A program made the position numbers and the translations under genes. Of a DNA stretch of 64,000 bases, positions 53,664 through 60,503 are shown in pieces. Positions within the stretch are counted from its first letter, which is position 1; each line of letters starts with the position of its first letter. Below the pieces are notes generated by a model, which did no database searches, was not told the origin of the DNA, and saw nothing but the letters and a program-made list of their open reading frames with translations. Origin of the DNA: Sphingobacterium puteale (GTDB lineage Bacteria; Bacteroidota; Bacteroidia; Sphingobacteriales; Sphingobacteriaceae); contig NZ_RBWS01000022.1 of assembly GCF_003627955.1 (NCBI RefSeq), forward strand, positions 80,121-144,120. The letters are read 5' to 3'.

Positions 53664-53685
53664 ATTTATCCGCTTTGATCTTGTA
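53644..53685. repeat. Long hairpin at the end of the truncated tailspike gene
   Basis: Two 21-base arms (TACAAGATCAAAG... and ...CTTTGATCTTGTA) pair with one G-T mismatch and no loop. The stop of the truncated gene lies inside. It may be a terminator of a former, longer gene, or a deletion junction. Confidence 0.75.
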
Positions 53686-53770
53686 TAAATACTCCTCGCA
53701 CCAGGGAAACAAATATAAACTTCCGCAGAAAAATACATTAGTTAAATTTGCACATAGTATATTCTCAAAT

Positions 53771-53807
53771 AGGTTACTTGCAGCATAGTAGCTTAAAGGT
53801 AATGATT
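53771..53807 (-). pseudogene. Fragment of a third mutT copy, 5' end
   Basis: The 37 bases match the start codon region of mutT copy 2 (57289-57325 area) at 33 positions, including the codons MLQVT and the upstream TTTGAACC-like segment. Sequence then diverges. It is a small remnant of another mutT duplication. Confidence 0.6.
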
Positions 53808-53873
53808 CTGTTAAAATATTGCAGGGCTTTGAATGATCCAACATCACTGAAGTTAGGCACTTAATTAGTTCGA

Positions 53874-54215
53874 TCACAGATTGGTTCGATCTCCATGAGA
53901 TTTAGGCTGTGAAATTACTATGAATTTTAAATCATTGGCTGTTCTATTGAAAATTCTATGAATTTCATTTGGTTGAATATGAAATCCATTTCCCTCTTCT
54001 ACGGAATAAATTTCGTCGTCAACCTCAAAAGTGGCTGTTCCACTAAGAATATAAAAAAATTGCTGTGCCTTCGAATGGAAATGCAAACTTTCTTCTGTGT
54101 TAGGGGGCATTTTTTCTTGGATTATACTTAAGGCATCGGATTTCAATAAATGCCATCCATCACAGCGTTCTCCCCAAATATAATGTTCCGAGTTACAGGT
54201 GTTTTTAATTTTCAT
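53874..54215 (-). CDS. Cupin-domain protein
   Basis: The 113-residue protein has a single cupin barrel with metal ligands in SLHFHSKAQQFFYILSG and EGNGFHIQPNEIHRIFN. It is similar to small mannose-6-phosphate isomerase-like cupins. The substrate is unknown. It lies 19 bases after the frameshifted monooxygenase gene on the same strand. Confidence 0.85.
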   Translation of the reverse strand: MKIKNTCNSEHYIWGERCDGWHLLKSDALSIIQEKMPPNTEESLHFHSKAQQFFYILSGTATFEVDDEIYSVEEGNGFHIQPNEIHRIFNRTANDLKFIVISQPKSHGDRTNL

Positions 54216-54234
54216 TATTAATCATTTTTGACAT

Positions 54235-54527
54235 TTAACTTTCAACATTTTCATAATGGAGGACTTTCGGGAAGGGATCATAATAATGATGAAGTAGAGA
54301 TTTCCATTCCTGGTATTGCGGAGAAAGGCGGAAACCTACTTCGTGAGCTTCAACAGAAATCCATTCGACCAAGAGAATATATTGGTTTTCAATTTCTAAG
54401 CTTTTTTCAGAGCATGGCTAATGTATCCTTCTATGGAAGAGATATACTGTTGAGCTTTCTTAAAGTCAAGCTCAAACTCTTCAGATTTACCATATTTTAC
54501 ATTCAATATTGCAATTTCTAGAATCAT
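54235..54527 (-). pseudogene. Antibiotic-biosynthesis-monooxygenase-type gene with a frameshift
   Basis: On the minus strand the start MILEIAILNVKYGKSEEFEL runs to ISHALKK and then stops. One base shift at a run of A restores LEIENQYILLVEWISVEAHE and PQYQEWKSLLHHYYDPFP to a stop at 54235-54237. The combined 97-residue product is a typical ABM-domain protein. A single lost A in the A-run explains the break; it could be a real mutation or a sequencing error. Confidence 0.8.
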
Positions 54528-54925
54528 ATTGTTTATTTTATTTATATCTATACATTAACATGATTTAGTGACAGGCACAGCCCTAATATACTAGTTCATC
54601 TGGAGATTCAAAAAAGTACCTAGAATAAACGCTAGATTGACAAGTGTAATATAGCCCCAAGAAATTTCAAATGGCTATGTTGTAGTGAACTAATATTATT
54701 TAACACCAGAAATCATCCTTTTCCTGGTAATCCAATGTTGGATGCTACGCAATCTATCTGCGTACTTTTGTGTTGCTGTGCGAGCTTCAATTTTTTTAAA
54801 GAAAATTATCTGCCTGATAACAAGCGGTCTCCTCTGATTTTTATACTCTTTTTTTTGTGCGCAAACAGGCTTCAGTATCGCAATTGATCTTTGTGTTAAT
54901 GAAATTTTTAAAAAAGCACTAAGAA
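54528..54925. other. Intergenic region without a recognisable gene
   Basis: About 400 bases, AT-rich, with only a 79-codon minus-strand frame that has no domain and atypical composition. I see no RNA gene or repeat here. Confidence 0.5.
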
Positions 54926-55672
54926 ATGAAAGCACATATCATCAATAAGCTAATGGAAATAGAAGCGAGCGAAGGGGTACGTATACTTTTTGCCAGTGAA
55001 TCTGGAAGTAGAGGTTGGGGATTCCCCTCAACCGACAGTGATTACGACGTTCGGTTTATTTATGTGAGAAAAGTGGAGGACTACACCCGCTTATTTCCGC
55101 TGGCTACCGAAATGCGGTTTCCGATAATCGATGACCTCGATATAGCAGGCTGGGATCTGTTTAAAGTACTAAAATTATTGTATAAGAGTAATGTCAGTCC
55201 ATTTGAATGGATCCAATCACCAGTGGTCTATTATGAGCTTAATGGATTCAAAATAAGTTTTAGGACAATGATCGACAATTATTTTGACGCACGTAGGCAC
55301 GCCCATCATTATTTAGGGATTGTCCGTAGCAAAATAGAAGATCTTCAACACGAAACGATGAAGCTTAAGAGCTTGTTTTATAGCCTAAGGTCTTTACTTG
55401 CGGCAGACTGGTGTATTACCTACCGCAGTTATGCGCCCATGACATTGGCAGAACTATCCGTATTATTGCCTCATGTCGTTAAAGACGAAGTTATGGAATT
55501 GCAGGAGTTGAAGAGCCAGGTCGATGAGGGGTTTATATACAGTTGTTCTGCGACCATAAGGAGTTATATTGAAACAAGGTTAATATATTTAGATAATCAA
55601 GTAAAACAGGTTCCCGTATCCGTATCGGATAAAGAGGGACTGGAGAGTTACTTTAAAATCCTATTAAGATGA
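54926..55672 (+). CDS. Nucleotidyltransferase (YcgL-like, DNA polymerase beta superfamily)
   Basis: The 248-residue protein has the NTase motif ESGSRGWGFPSTDSDYDVRFIYV (GS...DxD) followed by a helical region with DLFKVLKLLYKSNVSPFEWIQS. It belongs to the predicted nucleotidyltransferases sometimes linked to RNA repair. Its stop overlaps the start of the next NTase gene (ATGA), so the two are coupled. Confidence 0.85.
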   Translation: MKAHIINKLMEIEASEGVRILFASESGSRGWGFPSTDSDYDVRFIYVRKVEDYTRLFPLATEMRFPIIDDLDIAGWDLFKVLKLLYKSNVSPFEWIQSPVVYYELNGFKISFRTMIDNYFDARRHAHHYLGIVRSKIEDLQHETMKLKSLFYSLRSLLAADWCITYRSYAPMTLAELSVLLPHVVKDEVMELQELKSQVDEGFIYSCSATIRSYIETRLIYLDNQVKQVPVSVSDKEGLESYFKILLR

Positions 55673-55959
55673 CTATAGACGAACTTCGAAAGAGCGGGCT
55701 GATCCTGTTTGAGGCCGTTGTCGGCAGCCGGGCATATGGATTGGCCACCGCATCTTCAGATACCGATATCAGGGGGGTATTTTATCTGCCCGTGGAAGAT
55801 TACTTGGGCGGTCAATATATTGCCCAGGTGGCTAATGCCAGTAATGATGAAGTGTATTATGAGCTCGGACGCTTTGTGGAGCTACTCTCAAAGAGTAATC
55901 CCAATATATTGGAGCTTTTGGCTAGTCCTGCTATTGCATCGTATACCAAGATCCAATAA
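55669..55959 (+). CDS. N-terminal part of a second nucleotidyltransferase (RlaP-like), split
   Basis: The 96-residue product has the NTase motif VGSRAYGLATASSDTDIRGVF and continues to NPNILELLASPAIASYTKIQ, then stops. The rest of the protein continues in the next frame at 55959. Related proteins are single chains of about 350 residues, so the break is probably a one-base deletion near 55955. Without repair the NTase core would be separated from its helical domain, unless translational coupling through TAATG yields two subunits. Confidence 0.75.
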   Translation: MTIDELRKSGLILFEAVVGSRAYGLATASSDTDIRGVFYLPVEDYLGGQYIAQVANASNDEVYYELGRFVELLSKSNPNILELLASPAIASYTKIQ

Positions 55960-56735
55960 TGGAACAATTTAAAATGGAGGATTTTATCACGCGAGAGGCA
56001 GCTATGACCTTTGCGCAATACGCGATGGTACAGGTGCGGAAGGCAAAAGGGTTGAATAAGAAAATCAACAATCCGATGGATCGTGAACGTAAAAGTTTGC
56101 TGGATTTCTGCTTTATCATAACTGGTCATGGTAGTTTATCGTTAAGCGCATGGTTAGGCAAGCGGCAGTGGAAACAGGAAAACTGCGGTTTAGCAAAGAT
56201 CGAACATGCAAAGGGCATGTATGCCTTGTATTATGATCAGACTCAGACTTTGGGTTACAAAGGTGTCGTGGCCACATTGGAGAGTAATGAGGTTTCCTAC
56301 AGTTCTATCCCTAAGGAAGAAACACTTTGTGCGTACCTTTTTGTTAATCACGAAGCTTACTCTTCCTATTGCAAGGCTTATAATGAATATTTTAGCTGGG
56401 TTTCAGAACGCAATGAGGCGCGCTTTGAAGGGACAATGAATCACGGCCAAGGCTATGACGCCAAAAATATGATGCATACCATACGTCTATTGCAACAGGC
56501 AAAGGAGATTTTGTCCAAAAGTGAACTGCAGATACGACGTCCCAATAGGGAAGAGCTCCTGCGCATCAAGAGTGGCGCCTATAGCTATGATGAACTTTTC
56601 GTCTGGTCGCAAGAGCTTTTTCAAGATGTACAGGGACTTTGCTTGCACAGTTTACTTCCGGTAGCGCCAGATCGGGTTAAGCTAAGGCTGCAATTGGTTC
56701 AGATGCGTAAGCAGCTTTATCAGATCAAACTTTAA
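55959..56735 (+). CDS. C-terminal part of the split nucleotidyltransferase
   Basis: The 258-residue product begins MEQFKMEDFITREAAMTFAQYAM, which is the interior of RlaP-like proteins, and contains KARGLNKKI-like KAKGLNKKINNP and a C-terminal RPNREELLRIKSGAYSYDEL. Its ATG overlaps the stop of the first part by one base. Adding one base would join the halves in frame. Confidence 0.75.
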   Translation: MEQFKMEDFITREAAMTFAQYAMVQVRKAKGLNKKINNPMDRERKSLLDFCFIITGHGSLSLSAWLGKRQWKQENCGLAKIEHAKGMYALYYDQTQTLGYKGVVATLESNEVSYSSIPKEETLCAYLFVNHEAYSSYCKAYNEYFSWVSERNEARFEGTMNHGQGYDAKNMMHTIRLLQQAKEILSKSELQIRRPNREELLRIKSGAYSYDELFVWSQELFQDVQGLCLHSLLPVAPDRVKLRLQLVQMRKQLYQIKL

Positions 56736-56837
56736 TTGTTAATCATGGATATACTCCTTCGTTAGCGGTACTTAGCTGCAGCAATGCATCAGCAAATGCC
56801 AAAGTAAGGCTAAATAAACCAGCTCATTAGCCAAATT

Positions 56838-56872
56838 GCTTCCCTCTGCCGGTTCGAGGGAAGCTCTTTTTG
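56838..56872. terminator. Terminator near mutT copy 2
   Basis: GCTTCCCTC...GAGGGAAGC around TGCCGGTTC, followed by TCTTTTTG. It is nearly the same sequence as the terminator at 32395. Confidence 0.8.
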
Positions 56873-56905
56873 TTTAAGGGCTTTTATGTACGCAGATAGC
56901 TGTTA

Positions 56906-57301
56906 TTATTTAATTGATGCAGTGTAAGCGACATACTCGTTTACAATCGGCAGGTCAGCATCGGCCCAGTCGTAGTTTCTTAATTGAGCAGCATCTACCC
57001 ATATCGCCTGGGCATGTTCCAGCGCTTTTACTTCTCCTGATTTTAGGCTACATACAAAAGGGGAAAGCTGCAGCGAAAAGTCAGCATAGTGATGCTCTAC
57101 CATCGTAAGTGCGCTATGTATGCTAATATCAATCTCGAGTTCCTCTTTAATTTCTCGACGTAGGCATTCTTCTTTAGATTCTCCGGTTTCGATCTTGCCA
57201 CCCGGAAATTCCCATTTCAATGGAAGTTTCATCGAAGCCGACCGTTGGCAGATCAGTATTTTATTGGCGTGTTGTATAATCGCACAGGTTACTTGTAGCA
57301 T
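56906..57301 (-). CDS. MutT-type Nudix hydrolase, copy 2
   Basis: The 131-residue protein is almost identical to copy 1 at 32410, with the same Nudix box (GKIETGESKEECLRREIKEEL). Most differences are at the C-terminus (NEYVAYTASIK here). The DNA of the two copies differs only at scattered positions. It removes damaged or non-canonical nucleoside triphosphates. Confidence 0.9.
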   Translation of the reverse strand: MLQVTCAIIQHANKILICQRSASMKLPLKWEFPGGKIETGESKEECLRREIKEELEIDISIHSALTMVEHHYADFSLQLSPFVCSLKSGEVKALEHAQAIWVDAAQLRNYDWADADLPIVNEYVAYTASIK

Positions 57302-57392
57302 AGTGGTTCAAAGGTAATGATTATCTTGTATGAAGCAATCGGTCGTAAAGAATGCCCGTTTTTAATTACTTCTATAATTAGCCGCTTTTATG

Positions 57393-57400
57393 TAAATTTG
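57393..57400 (+). promoter_or_regulatory. Candidate -7 element before the 57417 gene
   Basis: TAAATTTG fits TAnnTTTG and lies 17 bases before the start codon. Confidence 0.45.
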
Positions 57401-57416
57401 TACATACCATATTGTA

Positions 57417-57623
57417 ATGGCCGAATTCAAAGAACACATCGAAATTTTCAGAGAAACTTACGGCACCCGCTTTGAAGCCTGGCGAGTGTTCATTGATCCT
57501 AAGGAGAAGTTATATCCAGTTTATTGGAAATGGGACGAAGGTAAATTTGAGAACAGGGATTTTGCTATTTTAACGATGAAACGTCGTTATCCGGCTTTAG
57601 AAATTAGATTTCATCAATCTTGA
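57417..57623 (+). CDS. Small protein of unknown function
   Basis: The 68-residue protein (FKEHIEIFRETYGTRFEAW) is charged and rich in aromatic residues, without recognised domain. It precedes the HNH endonuclease by 41 bases and may be co-transcribed with it. Confidence 0.5.
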   Translation: MAEFKEHIEIFRETYGTRFEAWRVFIDPKEKLYPVYWKWDEGKFENRDFAILTMKRRYPALEIRFHQS

Positions 57624-57664
57624 TATGTTGATGATTTGAAAATGATTTTCTATTTTGTCTCCTT

Positions 57665-58624
57665 ATGAACGAGGATCTGCAAGTTTATCTCAATGCTTTC
57701 GCCCGTGTGAAAAGGGCAAATACAAAATATGGATTGGCACCACATAAGCCGATCTTGCTCCTGACTTTGGTCGAACTGATCGACAAAGGTATTGTACTTA
57801 ACAACCGCTTTGAAGTCAATGTCGATCTTGTGGGATTGTTTCAGGAAAACTGGCGCCTTCTGGTACGTACAGCGCATCAGCCAGACTTCACGCAGCCCTT
57901 TTATTATTTGCAGTCCGACAAAGCAGCAGGGCAGGGCTTCTGGGCTCTATATCCCAATCCCGGCTTTCAGATCAATGCGCATATCAAAAGTGTAAGGATC
58001 CTTTCGGAGGTAGTAGCTTATGGTGCATTCGATGATAGGCTTGCTGTGTTGCTTAGTGATCCTTTGAACCGGGCCACAGTTCGTGATCAGCTACTTTCTG
58101 TTTACTTTCCAGAGGAGCGGCTAGCATACTATCGTCATAAGAAACTGAATGACGGCTTTTACCATAGGGTGCAGTCTTTGGTGCTAAATGAGCCCGAGGC
58201 ACAGTACAAACATATTTCCATTCAGACCGAGGAAGATGTGTTTGTCAGGTCCGGATTATTCAAACGCTATATCCCGCAGCTCTATCAGGATACCTGCGCC
58301 ATGACAGGCATGCGGATGCGGTCTACTTTTAAGTACAACTTTATTGATGCGTGCCATATTGTGCCTTTTGCGGTGACGCATGATGACAGGGTGACGAATG
58401 GGATAGCACTATGCCCAAACCTGCATCGTGCATTTGATAGGGGACTGGTCAGTGTTGGAGAGGATTATACCATTATTGTTTCCGCTCATATTGATGAGCT
58501 GGCCGATCATCCCTATAGTTTGTCGAAATTAAATGGCAAATCTATTTTGCTCCCTGAGGTAAACAGGTATTATCCATCGCAGGAAAACTTAGTTTGGCAT
58601 CGGGAGAATGTTTTTAAAGGATGA
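57665..58624 (+). CDS. HNH endonuclease
   Basis: The 319-residue protein has an N-terminal DNA-binding-like helical region (GLAPHKPILLLTLVELIDKG) and a C-terminal HNH nuclease core, IDACHIVPFAVTHDDRVTNGIALCPNLHRAFDRG. Proteins of this build often act as restriction enzymes beside C5-methyltransferases. It converges with the Vsr-type gene (6-base gap) and stands before a methylase operon, so a role in restriction is likely. Confidence 0.88.
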   Translation: MNEDLQVYLNAFARVKRANTKYGLAPHKPILLLTLVELIDKGIVLNNRFEVNVDLVGLFQENWRLLVRTAHQPDFTQPFYYLQSDKAAGQGFWALYPNPGFQINAHIKSVRILSEVVAYGAFDDRLAVLLSDPLNRATVRDQLLSVYFPEERLAYYRHKKLNDGFYHRVQSLVLNEPEAQYKHISIQTEEDVFVRSGLFKRYIPQLYQDTCAMTGMRMRSTFKYNFIDACHIVPFAVTHDDRVTNGIALCPNLHRAFDRGLVSVGEDYTIIVSAHIDELADHPYSLSKLNGKSILLPEVNRYYPSQENLVWHRENVFKG

Positions 58625-58629
58625 TATAA

Positions 58630-59115
58630 CTATTTCCAGAGTTTTCTGGTCTCTAAGAATAGCTCTATCTGATTCAGTACAGTAGGAAGATTTTTGAGAA
58701 TGTCCTGTGTCCAGAACCTGAATACGACGTAGTCCATGTCCCGTAGGGCTCTATTGACGCGTATATCTTTTTGCATATTGCGCTCGATCTTGGGAATCCA
58801 GAAAAGGCGGTTAGATTTAATACGTTCCTTGTTATTTTTCCAATCGAATCCATGCCAGAATTCTCCGTCTACAAATATCGCAAGCTTGTATTTTTTAATT
58901 ACAATGTCGGGAGTGCCAGGGAGCGATTTGTCGTGAAGACGAAACCGGATATTTTTTGACCATAGTGCCTTTCTAAGGATGAGTTCAGGTTTGGAATTGC
59001 GGCTTCTGATTTTAGACATATTATAGCTACGTTTTGAAGTGGTATAAAACCCCGCAGCTTCCTCAAAGCGAGGAACATAAATTCTATCGTTTTCGTCATC
59101 GTATTTTGCCATCAC
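58630..59115 (-). CDS. Vsr-type very short patch repair endonuclease
   Basis: The 161-residue protein has the Vsr core: SKIRSRNSKPELILRKALWS, LPGTPDIVIKKYKLAIFVDGEFWHG and the following WKNN. Vsr enzymes cut at T:G mismatches created by deamination of 5-methylcytosine, so they accompany C5-methyltransferases. Here the methyltransferase is divergent across a 254-base gap. Starts at 59115 or 59112 are both possible. Confidence 0.92.
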   Translation of the reverse strand: MMAKYDDENDRIYVPRFEEAAGFYTTSKRSYNMSKIRSRNSKPELILRKALWSKNIRFRLHDKSLPGTPDIVIKKYKLAIFVDGEFWHGFDWKNNKERIKSNRLFWIPKIERNMQKDIRVNRALRDMDYVVFRFWTQDILKNLPTVLNQIELFLETRKLWK

Positions 59116-59229
59116 TCAAAGTTAGGGATAATAATTAGAGGATTAATATCATAGAGAATGGGATGAACATAATTGAATTTAAAAAATAATTTTACTAAAA
59201 AAAATAGCATCTAAAATACTGGGATTTTG

Positions 59230-59349
59230 TATCTTTGTTATTATTTTCCAAAGAGATCAGAACTTATCTTTATCAAAGTTTACGTAATTCGATTTTTTTT
59301 GTGAAAAAATAAATTGAATTAGTTAGTTTAGGGAAAATTATTACTTTTG
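59230..59349 (+). promoter_or_regulatory. Two candidate -7 elements before the methylase operon
   Basis: TATCTTTG at 59230-59237 and TACTTTTG at 59342-59349 both fit TAnnTTTG. The second is 20 bases before the methylase start and would give a very short leader. The gap is strongly AT-rich. Confidence 0.5.
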
Positions 59350-59369
59350 CATTTTTTTTTGAATACCCT

Positions 59370-60503
59370 ATGCGAGAAGAGATTATTAATCTACAAACTT
59401 TAAATCCTAGTCAACAAATTAACGTGAAGAAACCTCTATTATGGGCTGTTGATATTTTTAGTGGTGCTGGAGGAATGAGTATTGGTGCTGAAATGGCAGG
59501 AATTAACATAAAATTCGCTGTGGAGAAAAATGAACATGCTGCAGATACTTTCAAATTTAATCATCCTAACGTTGAAGTATTAAAAAAAGATATTACTGAT
59601 GTTAATCCGCTTGAATATGTAAAGGAGCCAGTATTTGTAGTTTTTGGTGGCCCACCTTGTCAGGGCTTTTCAACCGCCAATACTAAAACAAGAAATAGTT
59701 CCAATAAAAACAATTATTTGTTTGAGGAATTTCTCAGATTTGTTAAACAGCTGAAGCCATTGTGGTTTGTTTTTGAAAATGTAGAAGGTATCACAACCTA
59801 TGAAGATGGTAATACCATTAAAACAATAAAAAGCCTCTTTGATAAGGTCGGTTATGTTACAACTGAAAAAGTTTTATGTGCATCAGATTATGGCGTCCCA
59901 CAAGATCGTAATCGTTTTATTATGGTTGGCAATAGAATTGGAGTAGAATTTGAATTTCCAGAGAAGCTTAGAAATAAAGTAACGGTAGGAGAAGCATTAT
60001 TCGATCTACCAGAATTAAGCAATGGTGATCAATTTTATGAACTACCTTACTTAAAAAGTATTGATGAGAGTCCAGATTATGTAAAGCAGATGCGAGGCGC
60101 AACAGATTTTGCTAAGCAAAATTTTGTTTCTAGAAATAAGGAATACGTTTTAGAAAGATATCGATATATAGGGCCAGGCCAAAATTGGAAAGCTATACCA
60201 AATCATCTAATGGAAAATTATGCAAACAAAAATAACTGTCATAGTGGTATATATAAACGTTTGCATCCAGATAAGCCCTCAGTGGTTATTTCCAATTATC
60301 GAAAAAATATGTTAATCCATCCATTTAAAGATAGAGGATTATCTGTTCGTGAGGCAGCACGATTACAGAGTTTTCCTGACAATTTTATTTTTAAGGGATC
60401 TCTTTCTCATATTCAACAGCAGATAGGGAATGCAGTTCCACCTTTATTAGCCAAAGCAATTTTTGAGCAAATTATAAGCTATAACGATGAGCAAACAGTC
60501 TAA
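59370..60503 (+). CDS. C5-cytosine DNA methyltransferase
   Basis: The 377-residue protein shows the family motifs in order: I (FSGAGGMSIGAEMAG), IV (FGGPPCQGFS with catalytic Cys), VI (FVFENVEGI), VIII (QDRNRFIMVG) and X (QIGNAVPPLLAKAI). It modifies one cytosine in an unknown recognition sequence. The next gene overlaps by 17 bases, so methylase and ATPase are made together. Confidence 0.95.
   Translation: MREEIINLQTLNPSQQINVKKPLLWAVDIFSGAGGMSIGAEMAGINIKFAVEKNEHAADTFKFNHPNVEVLKKDITDVNPLEYVKEPVFVVFGGPPCQGFSTANTKTRNSSNKNNYLFEEFLRFVKQLKPLWFVFENVEGITTYEDGNTIKTIKSLFDKVGYVTTEKVLCASDYGVPQDRNRFIMVGNRIGVEFEFPEKLRNKVTVGEALFDLPELSNGDQFYELPYLKSIDESPDYVKQMRGATDFAKQNFVSRNKEYVLERYRYIGPGQNWKAIPNHLMENYANKNNCHSGIYKRLHPDKPSVVISNYRKNMLIHPFKDRGLSVREAARLQSFPDNFIFKGSLSHIQQQIGNAVPPLLAKAIFEQIISYNDEQTV

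Noticed and set aside
41687..53685. A complete prophage
   Set aside because: No capsid, portal, terminase, integrase or lysis genes lie around the tailspike-like genes.
53614..53877. 87-codon minus-strand frame
   Set aside because: It runs through the long hairpin and the mutT fragment, so its codons belong to other features.
54696..54935. 79-codon minus-strand frame resembling a basic DNA-binding fragment
   Set aside because: Its start overlaps the beginning of the nucleotidyltransferase gene and no family motif supports it.
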